A stretch of DNA of 64,000 nt from Marthasterias glacialis (GCA_911728455.2 OU452228.1:8482129-8546128), one strand, 5' to 3'. Positions 21,420-35,700 are shown, numbered from the stretch's first letter. Notes: generated from the sequence alone by a model not told the origin. Made by a program: numbers and translations.

Positions 21420-22436
21420 GTAGTATTTCTATTTTGTATACTCATTTAAGTTAAATGCACGTATATCTTGTAATCTGATTACTATAACAATAAACTGACA
21501 GCATTGCTCTTCTCAACAAACGACGACTGTGTTGGATTGTTTTCTTAAAATTATTGTTGAACACCATAACAAAACATTTGGTTCAACACTTGTTGATGTG
21601 TAATGTTTGTCAATACTGATCAGCCTTGACGATCAGAGAAACCCAAATAAGCCTATATGTTTTGTCCAATGTTTTTTCTCCACTCTGTCAGTAGTACAGA
21701 GGGTATGCACAGCCTTTTTTTCATACCATAACCTTACGGCCGGTTTGACCTCATTGAGGGCGCTGTTGTACACATCTCTATGGGACTCATGACGTCAGAC
21801 GAATAAGGCCTATTACTGAATAGAAAAGCACTCCCCCACATTAATTTAGTAGGCTTTCTTTGCGTGAGAAACTGTAAGAGTGATTCGATCTCAGATCATT
21901 TCATTTCACTTTCAACAAAACGAGGCCAGGGACAATAATTTCAATATGTTACAGGACGTCACGGGCAACAAAACCTTGATCATGACCATGTGTTATCCTT
22001 AACCTGTGCGCTTCAGACGGCCGTTAAGTACATCGGAACTCAGTTACAAAATGAGTTGGCCTTAGAGTTGATTACACTAAAAAGGTCCCGTGAAGACTTC
22101 ACCGTTTTTGGGGTTTTTTTTTTTTAAGAAAACGGTTTCTAAAATAATGGGGGGAAAACCTTTGAAATGACACCACTTAGAAAACCATATCTTTGAATTG
22201 AAGAATAGAATGTTATGAATTGAACTGTAATTATTGACATTACTATGACCGTCGGTAAATGTATGTTTCTGAAGCGATTGGCCTATGTTTAAGCTTAAAA
22301 AATAACGAGGGAAGTTAAGGAGGGCATCAAGTACGCACTCACAGAAAAGACCAAAATACTAGTTCCTTTAACTATCTTTCAATAGATAATTATTTATGAT
22401 CATTGGGTGAGTTATCGGCGATTTCATACACCTTTA

Positions 22437-22505
22437 ACTTTAGACCAATCAATGTATTTCATACACCTATAACTTTTGACCAATCAGTGTAGTTTCTCTT
22501 GAACA
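22437..22505. repeat. Tandem 37-bp duplication with CCAAT boxes
   Basis: TTTCATACACCT...ACCAATCA occurs twice in a row, putting two CCAAT boxes 37 bases apart, roughly 750 bases before the gene 2 start. Confidence 0.7.
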
Positions 22506-22974
22506 AATGTCAACTCTATCACAAAAACAATGGACACTGTAACCAGTCAAATCTGCGAACCAATCACAAAGAGGGAATCACGCGACGACAACGGGCCACT
22601 CGTTAGCGTTGCAGCACCACGTGGTGTTAATATTCATGTAAACAGGACGTTCAAGCTACCCTGGGAAACTCTGTTTTTGGGGTTACCGGACGTGCGAGGG
22701 AATTTCCCCAAATAATCTCGACCACCCACCGCACCGGCGCGTGTTGTCGTTAGGCGCGGATGTAGGAAGGTGGTATCTGCAAGAACTATCAGGAAAATCC
22801 TGCTCATATTTTTTCATTTGAGGATCTTAGGAAGCTGTTATTACCCGAACATGACAGCACGTGCCGAGTAGATTACCATTTATTAGTATTAGATCATTTA
22901 TAAAAAAAAAACCTTCTTGATGTAAAATAAAACTACGTGCAACAGCCGCTGTGTCGTTGATCTGCTGGACTGGT

Positions 22975-23237
22975 ATCAACTTACCGTGTGGTGAAAAACC
23001 TCACGTGATTGGTTGTTAATTTTGTGGACCGTGTGACGTCAGAGACACGGCAGTGACTTTCTTCAGCAGCACACCGAGCAGACAATTTATTAAGGTGGCC
23101 AAAACGTCCTTATTGAAGTATTTGTGGTAATTGAATTCAGTTGGGGTTAACATTTTCAGTCTCCTATTGCTATCCAACTGACTGTGTCCTGCTTGCCTTT
23201 GTTGTTCGGCAACACAGTGGTGGTTGGCACCTGCAAA
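22975..23237 (+). promoter_or_regulatory. Candidate gene 2 promoter and 5' leader
   Basis: CACGTG at 23002-23007 is followed by an inverted CCAAT box (ATTGG), and a perfect CRE palindrome TGACGTCA is at 23034-23041. These lie about 200 bases before the start codon. No TATA box is evident. The transcription start is not determinable from sequence. Confidence 0.45.
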
Positions 23238-23743
23238 ATGATTACTGCGGCTTCGTCACTCCACGTTGTCGTAACTTTGTTGTGGCTGAGTGGTTTAGTT
23301 CAGTCACAAGTGTACCCGGAGTGTCCTAAAACAGCAACAGCTACTGAGGCGGACCGAGATGCCATCATCGCCACCAGCCAGCGGTTCTTGCACGTCCTTG
23401 AAAAATTCCAAAACAGACAAACCGACATCGTGTTCGTGCTCGACTCCTCGGGCAGCGTTGGTGAAATTTACTTCGGCTGCGAGGTGCAGTTCATCAGGCA
23501 CTTCTCCAAGCTGTTCAGCGTGTCAGAAGAACACTCTCGGGTTGCCGTTGTCACTTACTCCAGCTGCGATCAAGTCTACACAGATATCGACTACATCACG
23601 TCTCCTGTGGGGAAGAATAAATGCACCTTACTGGGCACTGATCTACTACTCAATGTAATGTACAGAGGTGGGGGTACGTGTACAGTTGATGGTCTAGACC
23701 GTGCACTAGAAATCCTTACCCAATCGCGGCCATCAGCAACAAA
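23238..23743 (+). CDS. SVEP1: Gene 2 exon 1: signal peptide and first part of vWA
   Basis: Residues 1-23 ([20 protein letters not shown] then VQS) form a signal peptide. The vWA follows with [20 protein letters not shown]69, S71 and S73 make the MIDAS DxSxS, and GGGTCT further on supplies the MIDAS Thr. Ends inside a Lys codon (AA|GTAAGT), so phase 2; the join to exon 2 restores [11 protein letters not shown]. Confidence 0.95.
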
Positions 23744-26700
23744 GTAAGTTTCTAACATTTCCTTTTTTGATACAACATAAGTTGTGTATGAATACATCGC
23801 ACGTACAGCCTACCACTACCACCAGTAATACCAATCCTTCCTCCATCATGGCGATAGAACGCAGGCCACTTCCAAAGGCAATATTTATCAAAGGGACCAT
23901 AGCCCACAAACACATTAAGCTTCATGGCCCTGTTTGTATTCTCCAACCAAGAGCAAGTAACTCATATTACAACCTTGATTATACTGTGGGTAAGTGCCTT
24001 TGCATAATCATTGATTCTTCCCCATGCATGGAGTCTGGACTTGATTGCAATGACTGGGACTCAAACCCACTCTAGACTGCTTGGCCATGACATCCTAAAA
24101 TCCAGGGCCCAATTTCATGGCTCTGCTTACTGCGTCATTCTACGCTTACGAGGACCATTCGCCGCTTACGAGGTTAGCGCTGAATTTCTGCGCTAGCTGT
24201 GTAAGCGAAGAATCCTTAGTTACGTGAACTACGCATGCGCACAAGCAAAAATTCCTTGCTAACCCGTGAAATACGCTTAAGTAAGCGCGGAATTTTCTGC
24301 TTCCGCACGAGCCAATTTTTTGCTTACGGTAAGCAGAGCCATGAAATTGGGACCTGGTCTCATTTGAGGTCGGTCAATAACATGGTAGGATGGAATACCC
24401 CATTTCCGCGGTATTGGCTGCATTTTTTGATCAAAATAAAAAATAATTCACCAACCTGTGCAAAGTGTCCTGTTAGTATTGTTGCTGAAGTATTACTTTC
24501 AACTTTGACTTGAACAAAATCCACCAGTTTTCAGATTAAATTCGTCGAAAACGTCTTAGAAAATGAGCATAAGCGCGGTGTGGTTTTGGAGGTGAGTCTC
24601 AGTATATCCGTGGGAGTTTTTCAAATGGTCCGCAAAGCCTTTCCCTCTGCATTTATGGAGCTAAATTCAATAATAATATGAAATAGTTAACTTTAAATGG
24701 ATTACGATTTTTAATTTCCCACCAGCCGGGCAAGTTTCGCTCTTTTACAAGGCCTTTTAATAGACTGATTGCGCGAGCAATGTTTACATGCGGTCACATG
24801 ACCCCTAATGGGTATAATACTGTAAAGAGATAGGCCGTGACACAGAGTGAGCACAAAAACAGTAAATTTTACTTTTTTTAAGTGGAACTAGTTAATCAGC
24901 CCCAATATTTAAAGTAGTATGTTGCGGCATTAATTTAAATCACATCTCTGTTTCACAATTTAACAGAATTCTACTAAAAAGAGGTTTTTTAGCCATGCAC
25001 TGCCGGCGTCGGACGACTATTGTGTAGCCATCCGCCTGTTATTTTGTTTGTAATGTAGGCCTAAATCACTGTAAAAAAAAGGGATAAAGAGTGTTGGAAA
25101 AGTGAGCATTTATACCCAGCCTTGCAAAATTTCAAATAGGCAAAGGACTCATACAGTCTTGGAAAGCAATTTCTTTAGATGATGTCAGCTTCAAAACGTT
25201 GAAATTTTTGTGTTGAAAAGTGTGTGGTCTTCGCGGTCGTCTGGCCTAACGTTCCGGTTCATTTGACTTGTCGAGTTTTGTACTTGCGTAGGCAAATACT
25301 TTAACCTCCGCGTGTTTTTACTTTATGTTAAAACACACACATTGAGGGCGTCCTTTGCAAAAATTGTTGAAGTTATTCATTTTTTACCGATCATCAGTTT
25401 TCTGGCCTTATTTCGACGTCAGACAATTTCTTACGGTTTTGAGGTGAAAGTAAATTCTTTCGATGTCATTTTTTTTCTAAAAAGTGAAACGGGATCTGGA
25501 CACTGATATTCGAAAGACAGAACAGAATTTAAGGTAAAAAATTTAAATGATAAAATGACACTTTCGGCAGCCATGGTCAGTGTAAATTTGTCCGGTCTGT
25601 AAAATAGCGTATATTTCACAAACTTTTAAATTTAAAAAGTCTCCTCGACATTTCGGATTTGTTCTTTTTTACCAGATAGGCAGAAGGCTGTTGGTTATCG
25701 ATTCACTGAATGAAAGTCATCCATAGATGACAAATTGGCGCCGCAAAAAATTCATTTTCAAATACCGCGGAAATATGAGACTTGACTATACTGATAATTA
25801 TACAGTGGTGTTGTAGTCATGTACTTTTTGGTCAGGTATGAAGTACTGTCAAGTGCATATAAGGTTACGGAGTACTACTCGAGTACAAGTCCTTGGGAGA
25901 CTTGGGGTACAAGTATCCAAGTACCAAGTACTCTAATATCTGAGTACTAATTCCAACAGCTGAGTACCGAGTGTTTGGACTCTTGAGTACGAGTAAGTAC
26001 TTTAAAGGATATGTACATGTAGCATACCACCTCGTCCATGTAAAAGTTTCTAATTAATAATAAATTAATGCTAAATAAATAAATCAGCTCAAAATAAACC
26101 CGCTATTATCCCCTTCATGTATTTTTCATACATAGCTCATTTAAAAAATGCTCTCTGGGAACACCCATAAACTAGAAATTGAGAGTTTGTAAGTAAAGGT
26201 CAAATGGGGTCACGGTGTGCATACAATTTGTCCAACATTTCAAGACCTTTTATATGCACCAAAGATTTTGAATATAGCATTCGCCGTTCTTGAGATATGA
26301 ATTTGTTTAATTACTTAACGTTTATTTAACCTAATGACGTCATCAATGACGTCATCATTCCAAAAAAGTTTCGGTTTCATCTACTCACTAAGATCTTTGT
26401 ATATATGGTAAGTTTAAAGTTCATACAAGCTTTACTTTTTGAGAAAATTTGCCAACAAGGTTCAGGGATAAAAATACCCAGAAAAAAAAAACCTTAACTT
26501 TAACAATAACAATAGGTTTTCGGCTGCTGGCCGAACACCTAAAAATAGGCTAGCCCATGATGTGACGTCACAGGTGGAATATTACAAGAAAAGTAGCCAA
26601 AACATATAAATTTCATTGCTACCGGCACTTCCAAAATTGAATTTCCTTAGATTGGCACAACTTTTTCCAAAATTTCCTTAGATTTTTCTTGCCATTTCCT

Positions 26701-29700
26701 TAGATTTTCCTTTAATAATTGTAGTCAAAAATACAAATCACACTGTCATACAGCAACTACAACTACATGAAGTTATGAACAAATCTATATCTCAGACCTA
26801 AGCTTAGCGTACGATGTCAATGAAACCAGACCATTCAAACAGCCTCCGAGCGTAACCTCCCGTTCCGCAGATGCCCAGAATTGGCCTCACTTTTCATATA
26901 GAGAAATACTTACTGTATCAAGATTTGCTGTGTTTTGTTAACATTTCTTAAACAAAAAATTGTCGGTTTTGCAATTTCCTTAGATTTTCCGTAAGATTTG
27001 TGAATTTCCTTAAAACGTCCTTAAATTTATCACTTCATTAGAAATTTCCTAGGGCATTAAAATTTCCTTAAAATAAGAAAATTTCCTCAGGAATGGAAGC
27101 ACTGATTGCCAGAGAGTGTCATTTTAAGTTAAATAAATGTGAACAACATAAATAGGGGGTAGCAACAGGTACATGTTCAGCTGATTAATTATTTATTTTA
27201 ATAATTGAAATAAAATATACTGCAAAATTATTTAAAAAAATTATAGGTTAATGACTACTTTCTGGATACTAAATGTGAGCTCATTATCTTTAAAATACAT
27301 AAAAGGCAGCTTCAGTTTCAATTTTCCCAGGTTTGTGCCCTTTTATTCCACGCATATATTACAACCTGGCCTAATTTTGTAACTGAATATCTTTGAATTT
27401 GGTTTTGTCAACCAAAGAAGTATTTTTAAAGTGTTTCCCAATTGCTTACCTCAGTCGACAAAATGACTGGACCGAAGTTAGACGCTGTTGATTATTTCTA
27501 AATATTAGGGAATGTTAGAAATCTGCCTGATGGGGGCCTAGGTCTTTGAAATCATTAAGTTTCAGGGTTCTGCAAAACACAGGACTTGAAAAACCTATAA
27601 TTTGGACATTAAACATTTAAAATTCAATGTAAACAACAATTGGCAGAAAGTTCCCGCACAGCTCTACACATTTAAAAATCCCTCCCAAACGTAGGCCTCA
27701 ATGGAAACACTTTTGCAGGTGAAAGGCTTCTGCTGTTTCCATTTGACAATTTAGACAGTGAAATTTCAGCGTTGTACATGATGAATTAGTGCACAAATTC
27801 TTTGTGCTCAGTGGAGGCCTAACGTATTTGACAGATGAAAATGACGACATCTGAAATTGATGAGTACAAAAACGTGCAGTTCACACCTACAGTCCATCCA
27901 CCGCACACCTGAACTGTGGAATGACAAGTATCGACATATTTACAAAATAGAAAAGTGGTATTTGACCACAAATCGAGCCTGAGTTCATGCATTTTAAGTA
28001 GAGCAATGAGTACGTAACATCAAGTGTGAGCAACTTTTTAAAGACGCCCACTCATCAACGCATGACAAACAAATTCTTGCCCCGAGAGATCCCCTTTGAC
28101 CGGCGCATGCGTTGCCTGTAAACTAGGTACTAGTACATTGTTTTATGCAACAGAAACAGTCGCCGCGTAATGGTGACGAGCAGGCGACTTTAAGTCGAGT
28201 TAATGAGTATGGACTCGTGTACTGTCCGAACCGAGTCTGGGTGCTCAACTGTACTCGTTTACGAGTACTAGTATGAGTTCTACAACCCTGAGGTAGCAGA
28301 TCTCTTCTTAACCTTGAGAAGCCTGCTGTTTTACCCCCTTGTTTAGATGATATTTCTCTTGCCAATGATATGGGTTCCTATTTTGTGCGGAAGATTACCA
28401 ATATTTGGTCTCGGTTAAGTAATGGGATCTGCTCGCCCATGTGTAATCTTTATGCCTCAGTGCCGTCCACTGTTGGTACTCTCACCGAATTTACTCAGCT
28501 TTCTGAATCTTCTGTTCATAAGCTCATTGCAGTCTCCAGTAAGAAATGTTGTACGCTTGATCCGATACCAACTAGATTGCTTATTGATAGTTTAGACGTT
28601 ATTTTACCTGTTGTCACTAATATGATTAATACTTCTCTTCGCACTGGTCATTTTGCTGCAACGTGGAAATCGGCCCTTGTGTCACCTTTGTTAAAAAGAC
28701 CTGGCCTCGACTTGGTGGTTGAAAATTACCGACCAATCAGTAATTTGCAATTTATTTCTAAATTGGTTGAGCAAGCTGTTGTTAATGAGTTACAATCCCA
28801 TTTAGAGTTGTATAAATTGTATCCCATTGCTCAATCTGCCTACCGTCAGTATCATAGCACAGAGACGGCTTTACTTAAGATCAGAAATGATTTATTAATG
28901 GCTATGGATAGACAACAGGTTTCTCTTTTAGTTTTGCTTGATTTGAGTGCCGCCTTTGACACCTTAGATCACAACATTTTACTGAATACTCTCCAGTGTA
29001 AATTTGGTATTTACGGTACTGCTCTCAAATGGTTTAGCTCTTACTTGTCTGGTAGATCCCAACAAGTTTGTATAAATGGTAATCTTTCTCAGCAATTCAA
29101 TCTGCATTACGGTGTTCCACAAGGCTCTTGTCTTGGGCCTTTGTTATTTATTTTGTACACTAGCCCACTGTTTGATGTTGTTAAGACCCATCTTCCACAG
29201 GTTCACTGTTATGCTGATGACACACAGCTGTATATTTCTTTTAGCACTAACGATTCTGAAAATCAAAGGTCGTCTTTAGCTGCTTTGGAGTGCTGTATTA
29301 AGGATTTACGTAACTGGATGTTAGCCAATGGTTTGATGATGAATGACAGTAAAACTGAGTTCATGATTATTGGGACCCCCCAACAGTTGGCTAAAGTTAA
29401 TCTTGATTCAATTCTTGTTGGTGGTTGTATGGTAACACCTGCGCCTATTACTCGTAACTTAGGTTCATGGTTCGATGCACATATGTCAATGAATACTCAT
29501 GTCCATAAAGTTTGTGGTAGTGCATTTTATTATTTGCATAACATTAGACGTATAAGAAAACACCTGACCACTAAGTGTACTGAGACCTTGATTCATGCTT
29601 TTATTTCTAGTCGTTTAGATTACTGTAACAGCCTTTTATATGGCTTACCTGACTGTCAGATAAATCATCTTCAACGAGTGCAGAATGCCTGCGCTCGACT

Positions 29701-32700
29701 TGTTTGTAAGTCATATAAGTTTTGTCATATTACACCATTAATGATCGATCTTCATTGGCTTCCAGTGAGATTCAGGATAAATTTTAAAATATTGCTGTTG
29801 ACTTATAAATGCTTTCATGGTTTAGCGCCGGTTTATCTTAGCCAACTTATCATAAAGAAGCCATCATCTTGTTACAATCTTCGTAGTTCTCATGATGACA
29901 CTCTTCTCGGTTACCCTTTTCACCGTACCAAAGCTACCCTTGGGGACCGTGCTTTTGTAAACGCTGCCCCTACCCTCTGGAATGCCCTGCCTTTGCACAT
30001 TAGGAGAGCTAGCAGTGTTGATAATTTTAAGTCGCTGTTAAAAACTCATCTTTTTAAATTGTCTTTCTATTGATTTTGTTTTTACTTTTACTTTTATGTA
30101 GTGTTTTAAAATGTGCTGGGTTGTGCTGAGCTCTTTGTGAGTTATTGATCCGCACCTCTGGTGTTTTTACAAATCCAATTTGAATTGGTGGTTCTAATTG
30201 TATATATTAGTGGGTTGTTGTTGTTGCTTTGATTGTATTTTTAAGATGTACTATGATCCGTTATGGATATTTTTTTAGCGTGTTTTTACTATTATGTACT
30301 TTTAGTCATTTTATTGTTCAGCGCATTTGAACAAACTTTATTTGGAATTTGCGCTTTATAAATGAATAAATTATATTATTACATAACATCAACATTAACT
30401 AATAGACTTTACATTTTTTTAGCGACTTATTTTGTTATTTTATCTGGGTAGCCCATTTGGAAAACAGTTAGTCCCATGGGCCCATACAACGTTTTCAACA
30501 TTTTGAAGGTTGTACTTCTTTTTGTGAAAGCCGCTCCATTTTAAACTTTTGTTTGTGCAATTTTATTATCAGTCTGCAGTAACTTAACGTTTGTACAGTA
30601 ATCTCTATGAGTTCCCCACTTTCAGCACTCTATAATCTAGTTGGTTTAAACCCATACACCGGGCAAGCTCAGTGGTCTATAGTGTTAAGACATCTGCTCT
30701 AGAATGGCAAAGGTATCAAATCCCACCTGACTAATGTGCCTGTGGATTTTTTTTTTTTAAGGCCTCTGAAAAGTACTGAATGTACAGTGCTTAACCAGGC
30801 CTGGCTTAACACACGTTGGTGTGTGGGTTAATCACAAATAATATTTTGAAACCCCTTTGAAAGTCAGAAACAGTCTCTGAAACCCCTCCCCACTCAAGCC
30901 CGGTTCGCATTGGATTAATATTTTTACCGAGACCAATGGGTAAATCTTACCAGTGTCCGCACTTGGATTATTTGACATGGGTAAATTAACAGAGAGGATG
31001 ATGAAATGAACCAACTGAGGCATCAATGTGGACTAAGAGCTGCATCACATGTCAATTTTACCACCACTCTGCCAACTATAAACAGGATGTGATATTTTAC
31101 TGGTTTTATCAGGACAATGCGTCCGTATTGGACTTTTTGGCTCGCTTAGTTTGACCAGGTTAGTGTACCTGGGCAGAAAGTGGCCGGTTAAAATACCCAT
31201 TGGACTCGGTTAAGTTACTTGGATGAAAAACTCCTGGGCTGTTCGCACTGGACTTTAAATGGTTAAATCACCATTTGCTTGGTTAGTTTACCCCCCAAGA
31301 AGTCCAATGCGACACTGCTTCACTCTTTAGTATGACTGTGGAAATAGTAAAAACAAAAACAACACTAACACTACAAAAAAAGTCATACTAGGTGATTTAC
31401 AGGCTATATTTTTATATATCTCAAAGAAAAGAAAACAAGTTCTTTGGGATGGTAAGACACCAAATTTGAATTACTAAAATGCTCCTTTTCCATGTAGTGT
31501 GCAGTGATTGCCTCCAAGTTGTCTGTAAAAATCAAGGCCATGGGATATAAAACAATAAAAACAAATGCACAGAAAAAGGCATGAAAGAGAGTCATTCAGC
31601 TCAATGAAATGAAGAAAGCAGCTAAATGGTTATTACCTTTTTTACTGTTTTTCCCTAGGATTGTTTTTCTCTTGACTGACGGTCATTCAAATGATGGTGG
31701 GAGTCCACTCACTGTTGCCCAAACCATTAAAGGCAATGGTATCGTCATCTTCACTGTCGGGCTGGGCACTGGCATCAGTGTAGCAGAGTTGGATGCTATC
31801 GCCTCCACTCCGACTGACGACTACAGGTTCCTACTCGATCAACTGACTGATGTCGAGAACCTTGCTACAAAATTGAAAGGAGGTAAGAGCATGGAGAGTA
31901 ACACTGTAAGGTCACTGTAAGCTCAACGTTGGTAAGAAGAAAGAAATATAAATGGTCACAAATTTACGTATGACTTACATGGTATAAAGATAGTGATGGT
32001 AGAAAACTTTCCTTGAAATATTTCTGCCCGAAGTGTTTTTGTTATTAAATAATAATGTTGAGCTGGGGCTTTAACACACCCGGAATGTTTTGTACATTGA
32101 GGTACAAGTGCAACAAGTTGGTGGATAACAGGCCAGGAAAGCTAATTATTAAGCGTGCACTGTGCATGCATTCAGGGTGTCACGCTTCGTTGACCTGGTA
32201 CAGACAGAAAAAGTGCTGATTTACTGAAAAATTTAGGGAATCCCGGTCCCAACTGGTTGAAGTATAATAAGTAGAATGGTGGAGATATATTATTTCATTT
32301 TAGTTCATCTCAAAAGCCAGTTGGTGTATTGTAAACATTTCAACTATAAATAGTCGCCGTCAGAGAAAAAAAAAAGAATTCAACTGTGTGACACAACAGT
32401 CTCATCAATTTTTGTTTTATTTCGTCGCCATATTGTAGATGAAAGTGACATGGCGTCATGGGACCGTGATGTAAGCCCGCTCTTATGTAACACTAAGTGC
32501 TCCGCGGGACATAGTTGTTGTGATGCACAGGCTACCTGCTCATGCGCAACACAGACTGGAAGCTATGGATGTGCCTGTCATCCCGGATACACAGGGGGTG
32601 GTAAAGTTGGAGAATGCGATCGTAAGTTTAAAACCAAAGCTAAGCAAAGATCATTTGCACATCCTGTTCCATTTGTTTCCGCCATTATACTGGTATTGCA

Positions 32701-35700
32701 TACAAATTGGTCACAAATTTACATATACCTTACATGGTATAAAGATAGTGATGGTAGAAAACTTTCCTCAAAACATTTCTGCCTGAAGTGTTATCGTTTT
32801 TAAATATTAAATGAAATAAGATCCAAAATCAGTTTTTGTCTCAGTGAGACGAAAACTCTGCATATAGGAATACGTACAAATATGCTGAATGCGTTTTTAC
32901 TGTTTTCGAGCAAATGAAAGAATGAAATGAGCTGAAATTTTCAAAGGTTGGTTTTGTTACAAATATTTCGATTTGTGCAAAGAATGGAAGTATTCAGGGT
33001 CAGTTTACCAATGTTGAGCTGGGGCTTTAACACACCCGGAATGTTTTGTGAACAACAACTAAAATTAGGAGTGAAAATGCACCCTTTAGGGGAAATATCC
33101 GTGACGTAGATGAAGGCAAACGCTGACAGTCGGTGCGCGGCTATCCGTCTGTGTGGATGTGATACGTTATGCAGACTTATGTAACTTCATACGTTTAGTT
33201 TCTTTGGACAAATCTCTTGATATTTGGCTTTTGTTATAAGGTAATGCCGTCAAGGTGTTTGCTGGTTGCAACACTACTTAAGATGGTTACAGTCTGCACA
33301 GATTCCCATCAGATCCAAAATACCAACGACTTTGGACAGCGGCAGTAAAACATACCGGAGCTAAATGGTCAGGAATGTGCATTGTCACTGCGTGTGCATT
33401 GTTATTTGGTGCCTCGATCTATGTAACGAAAGTGTGCCGTGAGGCGCTCTCGAAATGGATAATACAAATTTTGAGGGATGAATTAAAACGTAAAACTCAT
33501 AACAACTCATAATACAGTAACTATTAATTTGTATTAATGTCCAACCATATATTAAGCCCGAAATATTGTAACGTGAAAAAATACCACTTTATGGTCCCTT
33601 TAAAAACCCATCACCAAATGTATTCTGACATGGGAATTGCCGTGCTTCGCATATTGATGTGGCGTGATACAGAGGAAATATGTGTCGTATGTCACAGTGC
33701 TACCCCTCATGGGTCCATTTTGCTAGATCAGTCTGAGTTTCCCAACTCTCTTGTTTTCTCCCTTTCAGCCTGCCCAAGAGGCACTCACAAACTTGAATAT
33801 GGCAACCAACCCTGTATATCGTGTCCGGATTCATCAACTACAGCAGCAGAGGGCAGTACTTCTCGGGATGCCTGTGAGTGCCTGCCTGGTCATGAAGGCA
33901 ACCCTAAGACAGGAGGCTCTTGCACACGTAAGAACAATAATCTATCAATTCACATGAGTGCAGCTCCAACCATAAGTGTTTGGTGTTTAGATCCAGTCCC
34001 CCATGTGACATCACACATGCTTACAAAAGAGTCACAGAGCCTTTGGACTTTCTCCGGCAGGCACACATTGGACACAGCTCAAGTGGAAGAAAACATAAAT
34101 TCGTATTTTATGGAGATTGCAAAAAGGGGGCTTATTTCAAAACTTGTACAAAATTAGTTTGTTACAGTTCTTGACTGTGGTAGTTATACAATAAAAAATG
34201 AAGAATGTAAATCTTGCCTGCCAGTAAATGCCCTGGAATGCACAAGGTCATCCACTGTTGTAAACAGGGTAACATAAAACTGCACTCATGAAAGATGTGT
34301 GATGTATGGAAATACTTGCATCGGAATTTGTATGGGGGTACTGTCCCTACTTCAGGCCTCGAACCTTAAGGTAAGGAAAAAAGGGGCAGGCCATTTGCTT
34401 CGTCAAAATTCCAGGAGGCACCAAGGCCAAACAAATAAGCCCCCTTTTTTTTCCCACCAGAAACTACACTTGTACATATAAACAAAAACAATTTGTTTGA
34501 CAGCAATTGACACGACTGCGCATGATACTCATTAAAGTGTTCAAAACATTGCATCTTCATCACAGCATTTTGGCTTCGATCAAATGCATAAAGGTACGAA
34601 GAGGAATTAGCAGGAAGCTTCATTGTTTGTACATGATTTACTTTACATAAATATTACCAATCACGAGCCCACACTTTTTTCCCCACGGTAGGTTTTTTCT
34701 TACCGCAAGCCCCAGCTGGTTCCTATGGCCCTTTTCGAAACCACGGCTTGAGCTTGGACTTCAGCTTGTGCACCGACCGACTGATTGAAGCCTCTTAAGG
34801 AAAGCGCACGTTTTCTAAATAACTGACAGAGCCTTTAAGCGCAAGCCCAAGCCCAAGTCGTGGTTTCGAAAAGGCCCCCGTAATGACTGATTTCATTCTG
34901 ACCTTTGACACAGCTATAAAATGTGATAAACTGACCTTCAGCGAGGCGTCTGGCGTCTTGGTCGTCCCGCCCAACTGCGGCAATCACTTCAGTGTGGAGT
35001 GCCATCTGCAGTGTAAGGAGAACCACCGAGCTCAACAAGGTACTGCGGATGTGCAATGTCTGGCCACAGGGCAGTGGTCCGCTGATCCTCTTAAATGCAC
35101 ACGTGAGTACAACTTTCATCCTGTGGCAGTGAATTATCAACTCAAATGCATTTCCAAGTTTCTGTTAAGCGAATGGGACGGCAAATGACAACTAGAAAAA
35201 CTCTCCACAACCTCCAGTATCATATTAATAAAAATAAATGATTGGTTTTTATTCTGAATAAGCCTAACCCTTCCAAATCCTTCTATGATCCTCGATCTTC
35301 GCCGAAATGAAGAATTCAGGACTGAGGTTTAAACCCAAATAACAATTGCTTAATACTGGTTCCGGCTTTCCAATCTTATCTCAGTCCAAACATGCTGGTG
35401 TGAAGTGACATAAGAGAGAAGGATGATGGAGGATTGAGGTCATTTGTTGGCAAAAAGGCCTAGTAAGTAATATAAAATGTAAACGATTGCCAGATCTTGA
35501 GACAAACAATTCCATCTGAAATACTGTCTTAGTTGAGAGAAAAGAAGAACCAATGGTTATTTAACTACCGCAACAGAATTAAGTATTTTTATTGGAATGT
35601 GCACACAACCTGCGGCAAAATATATAACCAGTTGGGGCAATTTTTTCCCATTCAGCCTGATGGGACTATTTTCTCGGAATTGCCGGAATCACTTTTATTT

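Larger units (their letters stand above)
18815..23237. other. Intergenic region between gene 1 and gene 2
   Basis: No frame with a recognisable domain on either strand. It contains the MITE-like elements listed at 19103, 20955 and 21131, a small tandem duplication at 22437 and the gene 2 promoter region. The rest (19362-20950, 21420-22430) is AT-rich and unassigned. Confidence 0.6.
25803..28290. mobile_element. Candidate hAT-like element, 2.5 kb, decayed
   Basis: CAGTGGTGTTGTAG at the left and CTACAACCCTG at the right are imperfect inverted ends beginning CAG, as in many hAT elements. GAGTACTACTCGAGTAC-type words lie near both ends. No target duplication is seen (a LINE lies directly against the right end), and no transposase frame is left. 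Confidence 0.4.

Noticed and set aside
23184..23237. Upstream in-frame ATG as gene 2 start
   Set aside because: It would place 18 residues in front of a clean signal peptide; the ATG at 23238 has a better context (A at -3) and fits a secreted protein.
26480..26600. Possible exon near the GTGACGTCAC box
   Set aside because: No open frame with acceptor and donor; the TGACGTCA words at 26335-26360 and 26573 belong to repeat-rich intron sequence.
28370..30073. Host protein-coding gene
   Set aside because: The 567-codon frame is a reverse transcriptase (YADD, GVPQG) with a LINE tail, so it is part of a mobile element.
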